A stretch of 64,000 nt of DNA from Ligula intestinalis (lineage: Eukaryota; Platyhelminthes; Cestoda; Diphyllobothriidea; Diphyllobothriidae), in the NCBI GenBank assembly GCA_036362985.1, contig JAYGXS010000005.1:33369715-33433714 (forward strand). The letters run 5' to 3'. Numbering within the stretch: the stretch's first letter is position 1; each line of letters opens with the position of its first letter. The position numbers and the translations under genes are program-made. Under the pieces are notes generated by a model. That model had not been told where the DNA came from, ran no database searches, and saw nothing but the letters and a program-made list of their open reading frames with translations. Positions 51,901 to 61,586 of this stretch are shown one piece after another.

Positions 51901-54214
51901 ACAAAGCTCGAATGCATAGGTCTAATGAATCGCTTTCATGTCTTGGTCAAGCGTGTCGAGCCAGGTTTTGCTTTTGCTTCCTCGATTTTTTCATGTGGGT
52001 AACGGCGCCAGATCGAGGACCGCAACACTGGGCCTCCTCTTGATATTGTCGCAAAGGGTGCGCGCTTTCTCATCTGGGAAGATGTCAGCAACGTTAATTC
52101 GACGGATTGTCCTCCGGCGGCAGTGGTCAAATACCTCCGGTTTTCGCTCCTTTTCCACTTAAGCCCAAGATGACCAGCCGGATGGATGCGCGGTACCCAT
52201 GGACCTTCCTATTGGTGAAGATAACACGTCAGGTTTGTTGGATCCGCATTTCTTCAGTGAAAAATGAACAAGTTATTTGTTTTTTTAGCTCTAAGGTCAT
52301 ATGACAAGCCAGCGGATTTCAAGGTTTCTGTACCCTGCCGAAAGACCATGAATACTTCTTTTCTGTTCTGCACTGTTTTTTATCCTAAATTCCTGTCACT
52401 GTTGTTGCACTCACTCTCTCCTCGGGAGTTGTCGTCTTTTTTGCAGTTTTAGCTAATATGTTCTCCCCTAATGCCCTTAGGTCCCTCGTAGCGTTGGCGC
52501 TAATCCTGGCTCTTCTGCTCTTTAAACCGGCGCCCATCTACATCCTCGATGAAGTAGACGCCGCCCTCGACCTCTCGCATACACAGAATATTGGTCAGCT
52601 CATAAAGAATCACTTTCACCATTCTCAGGTTAGTGCCTCTGTTTACGTCGTCCCTTCGCGTCGCACTCTCCCTTCGCCCTTTCTATTAGATGATACGCAG
52701 GCGCCTTAATTTTCTCAGGTGTCTGCGCTTGACTCCGTACGTTAATGCCATGCTGGACTCTTAAGATGGCCGGCACAGTTGTCCCCGACTCAGGGGGACA
52801 GGGGGCACAGGGCACGGTAGAAAGAAGATCAATACCGACAAAAATGCTCTGTATGTAATAATAATGGCTATTGTACGGCTGCTGGTGTGAACTCTGGGAC
52901 ACAACCTAACGAGCAATACAAGCGAACATGTAAGTCCCAGGAAGAAATTGAAAAGAAGACGACTCAATCACAGGGACAATACTTTTATTCGCCTAGCGTT
53001 TAAAGATTCGTCGCGGATTCATTATCAGAGACATAAACGGATAACAGTAGCAGATACGGGTAGCGTATGCATAGGAGTTTGCACTATTTATCGGATACAG
53101 TCATTGCTGCAAGCATACAGGGAAAATTAACGTTAATTGCCTACTTGCGCGTTGATAATTTCTTGAACGGCATGCGGGATCTGACCCGCTTTACTTTCGT
53201 CACGCTTGGTCAACTCGGGCGTGATGATGCCTCAGCCATCCTGGCCCTCCGGTGTTGGCGTAGGATGACGTGGTGGCCTGTCCGTTCCCCAAGTGGCAAC
53301 GTGCTTTGGCCAAATTGAGTCTCAGCACCGAATATGGATTGGGGACCCGTGAACAATGACTCAAGTTATTCTCGGTTTCATCAAATGTTATTCAGTGAGC
53401 AGTAACAGCAGTCATCCAACGCAAGTCCAGCTCTCTCTATTCTATTCTCTGACTTGGAAGGCTGTCATGTGAAGAGATTACTCCAAACAACTGGGAATGG
53501 CTCTGCATTGTTGTAGCCCGCTTTCCAGCTCTCTTTACTGAGACCCCCTTTAACGTTTTATTCCTGTGCGTGTTGAAACTAGTACGTGCGTGACAGGTGG
53601 AGATTTCGGTTTAACTTGGTAACCCACGCTCACCTCTAGTAGTTTTAAGCTTGTGTAGAATGAGGTGTCAGATGGATCTCCGAGGTGCCTTTTATACACC
53701 AGGCAACGTGCTAATCGTCGCTGCTGCTGCTGCTGCTTACCCAGGTATTTGAAGCTATATCTGAACACCAGCAGGGAGCTAGTATTCGTGTCAGTGTTAG
53801 AATGCCATTGATGCGTGCGTGCTAGACTGGCCCATGCAACAGGTCAAGGGTGTTCACGCACTTGACGCCGCGTCTGACCGACATCTGGTGCTCCAGATGT
53901 GACCTTAAGCGTTGATACATTTTACACTGCATCTAACTGCCGTTGCTCAATCCTGTTTTGTGCCATCCTGCTTCCACATTCACCCCCTGCCTTCTTGCGT
54001 CCGTTCCCTCCAGTTCATTGTGGTGTCTCTCAAGGACGGCATGTTCAACAACGCCAACGTCCTCTTTAAGACCAAGTTCGTGGACGGTGTCTCCACAGTG
54101 ACCCGACACACCCCCTCCCGGTCGGGTGGCGGTGGCACTCCCGGTAACCATGGCGACGCCCGGCCACATCAGATTGGTGCCGGTGGCGGAACTCGGCGCA
54201 AAGTTTACGCCTAG
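30991..54214 (+). CDS. SMC2: Structural maintenance of chromosomes protein 2 (condensin subunit), 15 exons
   Basis: SMC2 pairs with SMC4 in condensin, which compacts mitotic chromosomes. Exons: 30991-31158, 31198-31347, 31380-31541, 31572-31961, 32040-32315, 33757-34075, 35387-35592, 37185-37520, 44656-44935, 45020-45273, 48097-48375, 48509-48835, 50467-50618, 52481-52628, 54014-54214 (stop TAG). The total is 1215 residues; vertebrate SMC2 is about 1200. Visible are Walker A GLNGSGKS (residues 32-39), [14 protein letters not shown] at the start, a coiled coil (about 165-490), a hinge ending DVFDPQGTLSGG (about 500-675), a second coiled coil (690-1010), signature LSGGQ (1095-1099) and Walker [12 protein letters not shown] (1120-1130). 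All phases join cleanly. Introns are GT-AG except intron 5 (32316-33756), which starts GC. Introns 1-3 are 39, 32 and 30 nt; intron 8 is 7135 nt. The usual EEAAGT after the N-terminal lobe reads EEAAST. Nothing suggests inactivation. Confidence 0.95.
32316..33756 (+). other. SMC2 intron 5, GC-AG type, no repeat recognised
   Basis: The donor is GAG/GCAAGT and the acceptor TTTCTTTTAG. Using GC at 32316 keeps phase 0 and joins [10 protein letters not shown] to ATTSGLS, as in other SMC2 proteins. The nearby GTAAAC (32320) would break the frame. The body of the intron holds no recognised gene or repeat. Confidence 0.8.
34970..35065 (-). repeat. Copy of a terminal-repeat-like element with GAAAC core (SMC2 intron 6)
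   Basis: The minus strand contains CTGATG, then ATGAGAATCCGAAACATCAG. The plus strand has TTTTATTAGTCTGATGTTTCGGATTC. The arrangement TTTATT, GACGTTTCGGATTC and then GAATCC recurs at 47.6 and 61.6-61.8 kb, with a looser relative at 52.97 kb. Confidence 0.5.
36686..36860 (+). repeat. Dispersed repeat, uninterrupted copy (SMC2 intron 7)
   Basis: CATCAGGGCTTTCCTTGG, CAGGCTGTGTCATCTTATTGG and CATGTCTTTATGTCACATGATGC occur contiguously here. In intron 8 the same segments lie on either side of the CR1-like insertion (43308-43378 and 44500-44565). This copy therefore represents the unoccupied form of the repeat. Confidence 0.65.
37620..37870 (+). repeat. Repeat patch in SMC2 intron 8 (two families)
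   Basis: CCATCGGTTTCGCTGATG near 37638 is a partial copy of the 38.4/42.4/55.4 kb family. From about 37694, GTTAAGGCTAAAACG, CCTAACACCTACAATCTTCGAGG and CCTTAGGAGATAGGAGAAG match 57919-58010, where a related copy sits inside the RTE-like endonuclease region. Confidence 0.55.
38375..38585 (+). repeat. 210-bp dispersed repeat, copy 1
   Basis: The copy begins ACCATCGGTTTCGATG and continues with GTGCACCAACAGGTTGGTACAG, then CACTCTTCACCTTCTCCCG and a CGCCTAATT end. Related copies lie at 42414-42620 and 55388-55592. No protein is conserved between copies. Confidence 0.7.
38600..39340 (+). repeat. Intron 8 segment repeated at 42.7-43.1 kb
   Basis: GGTCTCATATCCCCTTGGTC, TCAACAGGGGGTGTAAATCTGG and TGTGTATGGTTTTTAAGGAG with CCAGTATGTACTC match, in order, 42800-43070 (TTGATCTCAACAAGGAGTG, TGTATATGCTTTTTAAGAAG). 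Part also recurs at 43235 and 55055. This points to a duplicated, patchy repeat inside one intron. Confidence 0.6.
39612..39690 (+). repeat. Short dispersed repeat shared with 55.3 kb
   Basis: TGAGCTTACACGCATCCCAAG, CATCCGGGCTGATTTGTAAG and CCGGCGAG recur at 55310-55385 as TGAGCTTGCGCGCGTCC, CATCCGAGCTGATTTGTAAG and CCGGCGAG. Confidence 0.6.
40055..40470. repeat. Inverted repeat pair in SMC2 intron 8, third copy at 51.0 kb
   Basis: GCGATCACTGGGGTAGCACTTG with TATTAGCCTGAGCTTTCGG and TCGTACAGGA (40066-40122) is the reverse complement of 40393-40455, separated by about 270 nt. A related direct copy lies at 51000-51060 (GCGATCACTGCGACAGTACTTG, TTGTACAGGAGGCCATCTTC). A 17-nt poly-G run (40203-40219) lies in the spacer. 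Confidence 0.7.
41225..41770 (+). repeat. Dispersed repeat, copy 1 (partner 46.85-47.25 kb)
   Basis: GTTTATCGTGCACAGAACCC, TCTCAGACAGTAGTGGCC, CATGCCTGAGAGA and GACGAGGGTGGGA recur in the same order in intron 10 (TTTATTGTGCACAAAACCCC, CTCAGACAGTGGTTGCC, CATGCCTGAGAGA, GTCGAGGGTGGGA). No coding frame is shared. Confidence 0.65.
42414..42620 (+). repeat. 210-bp dispersed repeat, copy 2
   Basis: GACCATCGATTTTGATGGAG, GTGCATCAACAGGTTGGTACAG and GTCCGGGGTCAAG match the copies at 38.4 and 55.4 kb in order. Confidence 0.7.
43376..44500 (+). mobile_element. CR1-like LINE, 5'-truncated, inserted in SMC2 intron 8
   Basis: The frame begins at [18 protein letters not shown] (catalytic FADD intact) and runs through [37 protein letters not shown] and [16 protein letters not shown], with one frame break at about 43958. 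It then continues with [20 protein letters not shown] and [10 protein letters not shown] to a stop at about 44217. Order and motifs are those of a CR1-type RT and its C-terminal block. The 3' end is a short repeat (ACTGATACTGATACTGA, about 44479-44496), a known style of CR1-like 3' termini. It lies in the same orientation as SMC2. This is the least decayed LINE in the window. Confidence 0.85.
46360..46800 (+). repeat. Dispersed repeat family, copy 1 (SMC2 intron 10)
   Basis: CCATATTAAGAAGGAACCATTG, GTCCGCCAGTCGGCTACTC, CCGAGTTATCCCGTCAGTTG and GGAATGGGCGCATTGACTG correspond in order to 49330-49620 (ACGTTAAGAAGGAGCCATCG, GTCCGCCAGTCAGCCACTC, CCGAGTTACTCCGTCAGTTG, GGATGGGCGCAGTGGCTGG). Confidence 0.65.
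46850..47250 (+). repeat. Dispersed repeat, copy 2 of the 41.2 kb family
   Basis: See the 41225-41770 copy for the matching landmarks. A poly-G run (47157-47165) interrupts the 3' part. Confidence 0.65.
47610..47700. repeat. Hairpin-containing repeat (family at 61.6-61.8 kb)
   Basis: GCGATCACTGGAACATGGACTTTATT is followed by CCTGACGTTTCGGATTCCGTCGGGAATCC. GGATTCC and GGAATCC form a perfect 7-bp hairpin. The same unit occurs twice, in opposite orientation, at 61587-61804. Confidence 0.7.
49240..49740 (+). repeat. Dispersed repeat family, copy 2 (SMC2 intron 12)
   Basis: Matches the 46.4 kb copy as described there. An antisense partial copy lies near 56745-56900 (GCGATGGCTCCTTTGTAATG). Confidence 0.6.
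51724..51827. other. 10-N gap flanked by an identical 47-nt duplication (assembly artefact)
   Basis: Positions 51724-51770 and 51781-51827 are the same 47 bases, beginning GGTACAGTTGTGACCATATC, on both sides of ten N. This is the signature of two contigs that overlap but were not merged. The real genome most likely has a single copy and no gap. It lies inside SMC2 intron 13, so the protein is not affected. Confidence 0.9.
52960..53050. repeat. Terminal-repeat-like element (SMC2 intron 14)
   Basis: GACTCAATCACAGGGACAATACTTTTATTCGCCTAGCGTTT is followed by GATTCGTCGCGGATTCATTATCAGAG. The layout (a short ATCAC-GG start, TTTATT, a C-G-TTT core, GATTC, ATCAGAG) parallels the 35.0, 47.6 and 61.6 kb units but with different hairpin bases. 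Confidence 0.45.
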
Positions 54215-54324
54215 ACAGTGTCTTCCGTCTCCGCGTCCCCCTCTCACGCACCCTTCGTCCGCATTTCTGTTTTTTTTTCAGCTCTGAGATCATATGACAG
54301 CATTGCGTTTATGTCTATTTTGTT

Positions 54325-54330
54325 ATTAAA
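54325..54330 (+). terminator. Candidate SMC2 polyadenylation signal
   Basis: ATTAAA, a common variant of the AATAAA hexamer, lies 111 nt after the SMC2 stop codon. It is followed within 30-40 nt by a pyrimidine- and G/T-containing stretch. No AATAAA was seen closer to the stop. Confidence 0.4.
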
Positions 54331-55387
54331 TTGTCCTAACTCTGACTCCTGCTCGTTTTAAAAAAAGGAGGACTTGACACGGGGACGACAATAGTTCATC
54401 CCCGCTAACTATGCTGATGTTTCCGTAGCGACCAAGCAAAGTACTGGCTCAGTGGAGTAAACGATGAGGGAGTGCTTACTACGGGCATGACGCCATCTTT
54501 GACAAGGTGTCTGGCCATCCACCCATTCCGCCAAGGAGAACCCCCACTGACCTAAACGGTGAAGCGGGCTCCTGAGCGCGTCAGACAGTCTCGCTGTCAA
54601 ATGTTTGTTATCTCTCAGGTTTTAACGCGGTTGCCGGCTGCGAAGCCTGGGCAGGAACAGGAAGTAGCATCGGCCAATGCAGCGTAAACTATACGACTGT
54701 TTCTGACCCACTGGAAGCTGTCGGTCAATCGTAATCAATCTCTAGTATGGCGAAAACGAGACTCTTTGGTCACTATGCATTCAATCCAATTCCCTTATTC
54801 AGTTTCGAAGACTCTATTCAGAATTTTTTACCAAATACACTAATGTAACCCGACTGTATGGCGGAAGGACTCGTCAGTCGATGGACATTATGGACACGAG
54901 CGTACTTCTACGAAGTAATTTTGAATGGCTTGTTCATGCGTTTCCCGTGCAACATGCCATAGTGTTCAGTACTGATAATGATTGGTCTCGCTTTTCTCAT
55001 TCTCGAATTGTCAGAATTGTGATTTGCCAGTTGATTACAGATCCTGCCTTGTGACCCCTTGATCTCAACAAGGAGTGTGAATCCGGGACCTTGAGCCCAG
55101 CAGAGCTTCTCTATTTCCGCCCTCCAAAAGCCGTGTCACATTTTACTACGTTTGGCATAGGATACCGCTGCTAGAGGTAATATGCCAATGCTAAGTCTTA
55201 GATCCGCTACTACAATCAGCGCATATTTTACTCTAGTGATGTATTCCTATTAATTTATCAATAGTTGACATACATCCTATTTAAGCTACGAGCATAACAG
55301 ATGGGAATATGAGCTTGCGCGCGTCCTAAACTTCATCCGAGCTGATTTGTAAGTCACCCGGCGAGCGTTCACGCCCACGAGGTGGGT

Positions 55388-55592
55388 GTGTGTGTTCGGC
55401 CATCGATTTCGGTAAAGTCCACTAAGTACATAACCAGGTTGATACAGAAGGTAACGGCCTCAGGGGGTAGTTTGAAGTGATGACGGACGTAGTTAGCAAC
55501 AATCGCACTCTTCACCTTCGCCCGGGGTCAAGAAGACCAAACGGGACGCGGCGTAGGCCGCCTTCTCCGATGCAAGCCGAAACGCCGCCTAA
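55388..55592 (+). repeat. 210-bp dispersed repeat, copy 3
   Basis: GGCCATCGATTTCGGTAAAG, AACCAGGTTGATACAGAAGG, CACTCTTCACCTTCGCCCG and CGCCGCCTAACTTA match the 38.4 and 42.4 kb copies. The pogo-like element at 55600 begins immediately after it. Confidence 0.7.
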
Positions 55593-55599
55593 CTTATTA

Positions 55600-56153
55600 A
55601 AGTAATTGCCGGTTATTAAGCCCAATTCGGGCCCAGACCAAATTGGACTTAATAAACGGAGAGTCCTAGTTCTTAATTAGCAAACGCAGGATAGGCACTT
55701 TACATTATATACGTATTGTATTATGTGTACAGCTTGGCTATGTACAAGAAAAGAATGCTGTTTGTCTCTATTTTACGTAATAACAAAAACAAAAAAAATG
55801 ATTTGCGACACGTTTAAAAAAAGTGGTCTAGTTTCAGTTGTTTCGGAGGAAACTTCACTCGCAAGTGCTCTTCGATTTCGCCCAGGCACCAGATATCGTC
55901 GAATTTTGTGAAATCTGATGCCTATAGACCGCGTTGCAGAGTATAGAGTGCAGCTCTCATCTGTACAGCAATGCAAACTGGTACGCAGAGAGATGAGAAT
56001 CTCACTCTATCCTGTTGGCAAACTGGGCTTTGTAGCCGGCGACTAGGCTTATTAGCCGGTGGATTTTGTTATTGAAAATTCCATCCCAGGCTGATTTTGG
56101 CTTAATACGCGGCTAGGCCTATTAACCGTGAGCTTAATAACCGGCGACTACTG
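55600..56153. mobile_element. pogo/Tigger-like DNA element, copy 1 with a possible transposase remnant
   Basis: The right end reads GGGCTTAATAACCGGCGACTACTG followed by TA; the left end (TA, then AAGTAATTGCCGGTTATTAAGCCC) is its diverged inverted complement. TA flanks both ends, as for Tc1/mariner/pogo elements. Several further copies of the GGCTTAATA-CGG motif lie inside in both orientations. An internal ~190-nt part missing from copy 2 encodes CDTFKKSGLV, which resembles the C-terminal NCFRKAGF block of Tigger/pogo transposases. No complete transposase remains. Confidence 0.7.
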
Positions 56154-57074
56154 TATTAAGTGGCAGTAGACTTTGCACAGGTACTACTGTAGTATGTACC
56201 CTAACTCACTCTTAGTAGGCGCGAAGACAGGCCAAAAGAGGTCGCAACTTATACAATAGCTACTATTTCTAGTACTACTGACAATCAATGTAGTCGAGTT
56301 TTAGTAGTACTGTTAGTGGACTTCATCGAAATCGATGGTCGAACACACAAACATACAGATCCTGACAATGCAGCCTTGCACTAATGTCGGCCTGGGCCGG
56401 GTGCGTTTCACGTCCACTGACCACAAGGCCCAATAGTGAGGGATAGTGCCCGTTTCTTATGCATTTCTTCGCACTGACTCAAAGATTAGTCTCAAGACAA
56501 CGAGGGGGACCTTGAAGGACTTTCAGTCATTCTCAAAGGGGTTCGCACTGTAGAGGCACGGTTACCTCAGAAAAACTCACAGCTACCTCCAAAGTGGATT
56601 TGTGAGTCACATGCTAAGAGATTGAAAGCGGAGTCGACGGCTTAGCGCAGTTGCCCCCTACCCCCGTACACCATCTGTCGCACTCTGAGCGGTCAAGGTA
56701 CGCTAAAAACCTTGACTTGGAAGGTTGCCAAACCACGGAATAATTTGGATCGCGCCGTCAGCCCTGTGTGGAATGGTCAACTGGTGGACTGAGTGAGACT
56801 GCGATGGCTCCTTTGTAATGTAGCCTTCAGGGTACTTCCACTCCGTGGGATCCGGGCCAGGGGTGAGAGCAAGTGTTGGGGCGGTTCTGGCTCCGTGCTC
56901 TGCCGCCTCCATTATTATTTACTTGCTCATTGCACCAGGCTCAGGTGGAGAGAGGGTGCAGTAGATGCGGTGCGAGTCTACTCCAACTATAAATTAATTC
57001 ATGCGCAAGTTCCCCGCCCTGCGCTCACCTTATTATCAGGCACCCGGTAGAGGTCATCGAAACCGGCAGTGCAA

Positions 57075-57451
57075 CAGTAGTCGCCGGTTATTAAGCCCAC
57101 CTCGGGCCCAGACCAAATTGGGCTTAATAAGCGGTGGGCGCACAAACCGGAGAGTCCTAGTTCTTGATTGGCAAACACAGTATAGGCACTACACATTACA
57201 TACGTACTGTATTATGTGTAGAGCTTGGTTATGTACAAGAAAATAATGCTGTTTGTCTGTATTTTACGTATTAACAAAAACATTATGTAACCAGTTGCGC
57301 ACGCAGAGAGATTACAATTTCACTCTATCCTGTTGGCAAACTGGGCTTTTTAGCCGGCGGATTTTGCTATGTTAAATTCCGTCCCAAGCTGACTTGGGCT
57401 TAATACGCGGCTGGGCCTACTAACCATGGGCTTAATAACCGGCGACTACTG
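57075..57451. mobile_element. pogo/Tigger-like MITE, copy 2 (377 bp)
   Basis: Ends are a good terminal inverted repeat: CAGTAGTCGCCGGTTATTAAGC at the left and GCTTAATAACCGGCGACTACTG at the right. It shares about 350 nt with copy 1 (including GAGAGTCCTAGTTCTT and CTATCCTGTTGGCAAACTGGGC) but lacks the internal coding remnant. TA follows the right end; the left flank reads AA. Confidence 0.8.
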
Positions 57452-57769
57452 TACCAGGGCGCGACGGCTGAGGTCTGGCAAGCCAAAAGCCTATAGAGTG
57501 TCGCAAAGCCCGCCGACGGCATGGTCATATGGCGAGCGTGAACTGCAATCAAGTTTGCTTGTCACCGCTGCCTTTTGGTTAGGCTATTGAGCCAAAGCGC
57601 TAGAGGATATAACCTCGAACAAATAATCCGAGCGGCTGTTGGGGACTATTCCGTGCTCACAATTCCCAAAACACTTCATGAAAAACGATGTCTTATAACT
57701 ACGGTAAGACACATGCTACGGCGTCCACGGGAACCGAGCGAGCGAGTGGTATGCGAGCTGGACTACTCA

Positions 57770-60700
57770 ATCTGAATCGGACCCTTGGCATTGGATGTTG
57801 GAATTTGCGAACGGTCCTGAGCCCTGGTATTCAAAGCTTGATGGTACGCAGCCTTTCTCGGTACAACGGAGATGTCTGCTGCCTGTCAGAATTCCTGACT
57901 CAGGCGCTCGGTAGATTTATCGCAAAGGAGTTAAGGCGAAGCCGGTTAAAGCCTAACTACTGCGATCTTCCAGGTCTGGTTCCTTAGGAGATGAGAGAAG
58001 CCTTGGAAAGCCAGGGAGTACGAATAATATATTTTTTACAGAATGAGTTGAAGAATAGTTCATAGGAAGGTTGGCTCGATCTGGCGTGGTGTTCGACCAT
58101 GAGGAGCGAGAGAGAGAGACGCAGCCTCGCGTCCTGCGCGCACCGGGGGCGAAAGGCCGAGTGAGTTCCGCCTTGCTTGTTGGATAGGCTTAGTGTGAAG
58201 TCGCAGCCAACCAGGTGGACAGGTGGTTATCGATTGGCAGGCGCTTGTTCAAGGCTTGCTGCAGCGAGAAGGGGGAAGCGAACGGCTTCTGGCAGCGGTT
58301 GCCAAGTGCGCGGCGAAGAAAAGCAGGCAGCGTGCGTCAACAGCGGCAGGCTCCCACAGATTAAGATCCATGGAGTCAACACAGACTTCACTTTTTACCA
58401 CAATGGCGTACGTGACTCCTACCGCAGACATACTGTGGCAATTGCTCTCTTGCAACAAGCGAACCGTGCGCTATTTGCTTATAAACCAGTCAATGAACGG
58501 ATGGCTTACGTGCGCTTGAAGTATCAATTCAAAAACATATCTGTCGTCGCCGTGTATGCACCAAACTCCGCTGCCGACCAGCGCGATAAGGTGTTTTGCT
58601 CGCAGATAAAAGCTTCAGTTGAAAGGCTCCCTCGCCGCGATCTGCTGATTGTTGCCGGGGACTGGAATAGCCGAATCGGGCCTGGGGACTCGACAAACAG
58701 CCACCTTATCGACCACTTTGATCTTGGTTTTCGATGTGAGAATGGTGAAAGATTGCTGAACTTTGCCGATCGGAACCAACTGTTGATTATGAAAACGTAC
58801 TTCCAGTACCGCTAACCTGGTACTCGAACGACGCCCATACGACTAGTCAGATTGATTACATTTTAGGCAGCAAAAGATTTCGCAGCTGGGTTCATGATAG
58901 CAGGTCGCTACATGGCGCTGAGACTGATAATGCCCATGGATCCGGCCACGTTCTCGTTCGTACGCGCTCGAAAGCTCACCTCTCATCCGCGCCCAAAATA
59001 CCATGCACTAGGTGCCTCGATATCGCCAAAAAATTGATGACCCAACACTGCCGAGGCCCTGAGCAAAAACTTCTTTCCTGTTTCACGATCCGAGCTGACA
59101 GAGAAGAGGGTAGCCAAGGGTCCTCACTAAAAACGTCAGTCTATGTGGCAGCCGAAAAAATTCTCGGATGCACCCAGCGGTGTCGCATCGATTAGATCAG
59201 CGGAGGATCCCTGCAATTGTCTGCTGAGACGGCTTGAGCCAGCGGCCGTAATGAGTATTCTTGTCGCCAACGAAGAAAGATGACGACAAAATCGGCTAGA
59301 TAGGACCGGAAGCAATAGGGGGCTGAAATAGCGACCTCCATGGCGAAGGCCTTGAATGTTGGTGATACTCGAAAATTCTACTAACTTATTCGCCATACTA
59401 GTGATATGCTGTCTTCACTAAGTGACTCAGTGTCTCCCAGATGAGTGCACTTCAGCCATGAGTGGACCGGAGTCCGGAGTCGCATTCCGGTCGGTGTAGT
59501 CGCCGGGTCTGGAGGTCTGCAACATGCAGTAGATCGTCTGCTCTGGGAGTGTCTGAGAATAAGCAGTCGCCATTTTATGGTCCGTTTGTGACTTGGCCTA
59601 GGGAAGTGGTTGGCCAGTTGGCCAGACAGGTCCATGACCTTAATCGGAGGTTTGACCGTCTAGCGCGCACGGACCGGTAGGCAAGAAAGCTAGGCACTCG
59701 GGTCATGCCCCACGGGCACATAAGCAAAGCATGGCTTAGAATAAGAGGCCGCTACACTACTGCTCCACCACCTGGCGGGTCCTAGCCATAACAATCTCTC
59801 ACAACCCTTCGCTATTCGATTTGGCGTTCAAAAGGGCTGTGTCTCGTCGCCCATACTATTTCATAACGTCACTGACTGGATTCTCGGGAAGGCCCTACGT
59901 GAAGATGACGGTATTGGACTTGCACCCGGACGCAGGTTGGCTGATCTCGACTATGCCGATGATATCGCTTTACTACCGTCAAGCTTTGGCGATCTAAAGT
60001 CTATGTTGTCACGGGCGGACAAGGTCGCGAAATCGGTCGGTTTGGCCATAAACACTGGGAAGGCAATGGTATTCTCACGCTGCATTCCTGCCCAAGAAAG
60101 AGCGCCCCTCGAGATTAATTGCTGCCAACTTGAAGAAGTAGACGGCTTCAAATACCTCGGAGCATGGTTGCTGCCGAGTGGACAGATAAAGGATGCCATT
60201 GTCTCCAGAATTAGCACGAGTAGACGAGTTTTCTCCAGTCAGTGAAAGTGCCTATGAACCCGACGCGATATTGTTATTACCACAAATCTCTGCGTGTAGC
60301 GTGCATCTGTGCCAGCACGATGTTGCGATCTGCCGGTTAATATTGATAAGCGACTTTTAAATCTCCAGCGTACATGAAGGGTCTACCATACTGAAAACAA
60401 TCTGGAACCTCGTTGGCAAAAAGGCAAAATAGGAGTGGCCCAAGTACACTACCCTGTATAACTCGACTCTTCACATGCGTGGGGTTGGAGTTAACATTGG
60501 AACTTTAAACTCGTTGTGTGCGAGCATCCAAATAGGTGGATATTAAGTTCAGGAACTTGCTGCATATGCCAAAAGAGGTCAGTTTCAGAAGGAGGAGGTT
60601 ATGATCGACCCGATCAAAGGCCTAAGTAGACTGTATAAAGGGCAAAACCGCTGTCTCCAGATTGTGGTACATAATCAAAGAAAGAGGGCTGACAGGTGTC

Positions 60701-61225
60701 ACAAGATCTTTTCTCGAGAAATCCATGTTGTGGTGCATTGATCAGATTGTTCTCCGTCAAATGACGCATCAACCTTTCTTTCATCAAGGTCTTCAAGATC
60801 TTCAAGGCGGCGGGAAGTATATTTATTGGCCTAAAGTCGTCAAAAACGTCAATCGGCCATGCTTGGGAATAAGCATTATGTGCGATTCCTTCCGCAACGA
60901 AGTAAAGGTTCCGCTGCTTTTTGGATGCGAATGCTGGGCTTTACGCGTGGAAAATGAACGGAAACCGGAGATATTTGACCACCGCTGCTTGAGAAACATC
61001 CTTCGAATGAAGTTCACCTACACGGTCTCCGATATCCCAGAGCATCCAAGAAGAACGTCTTAAAGCCTGGCTCGACTCAGTCCGTCAGGACATGGAAGTG
61101 TTTATTGGACCTTCGGTATTCGGTCTACGACGCTGGCGAAGAGAATGGCTCGAACTGTCCAGGTCTCCTGCCATGATTCATCGCGCGTACAGAAGTACCG
61201 TTCGGCATATCATCGAGGCCGGCTA
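57770..61225 (+). mobile_element. RTE-like LINE, near full-length span, with nested insertions and deletions
   Basis: Conserved blocks appear in order: AP-type endonuclease (GIGCWNLRT, DVCCLSE; VAVYAPNSAADQRDK; LLIVAGDWNSRIG; SQIDYIL; and NAHGSGHVLV where the catalytic SDH has become SGH). A degraded middle region follows. The reverse transcriptase resumes with FGVQKGCVSSPILF and DLDYADDIALL, then LEEVDGFKYLGAWLLPSGQ. After an insertion it ends with LLFGCECWALRV and WLDSVRQDMEVFIGPSVFGL to a stop near 61225. Foreign segments interrupt it at about 57900-58340 (repeat also at 37.7 kb) and 60245-60870. The stretch 59400-59740 is unrecognised. Stops and frameshifts make it dead. Confidence 0.8.
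60245..60870 (-). mobile_element. Antisense CR1-like RT fragment nested in the RTE-like LINE
   Basis: The minus strand reads LMRHLTENNLINAPQHGFLE, then SFFDYVPQSGDSG, then (frameshifted) DRVDHNLLLLKL, QGSVLGPLLFCLFANEV and YAGDLKVAYQY. These are RT palm motifs of the CR1/Jockey type; the catalytic YADD has become YAGD. The host element's sequence stops at RRVFSS on the left and resumes at the GCECWALRV block on the right, so this piece was inserted or joined there. Confidence 0.75.
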
Positions 61226-61586
61226 GATCAGTCATAATCGCAGCCGCAACAAGTCCTAGTAAGTACTTCATCTCAAATGAAACAGTCCACAGTTGCTGCA
61301 ACAACTACGCAAGGATATCTCAAGCCAGCCAGAAAATATGACTAAGGTGTTCCAGACACATTCTTGGTCATCCAACGGCCCAAATGTCATGGGACACGAC
61401 CCAATTTTTTTGCCCCAGTGGCCTTGTGAGATGCTACATGGTGTTCGATGTGATCCTTCTTGGTAAGAATATGTGCCCCACAGCCTGCAATTAAGCTTGA
61501 AATCTTTGCGGGGCAGGATGACCTTCGTGCATATATTCCTTGCACCATTGGGTTCTGCTGTCCTTTTCCAACGTCATTAACGTTTA

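Noticed and set aside
53933..54293. Frames antisense to the last SMC2 exon
   Set aside because: They overlap a well supported exon and have no recognisable family.
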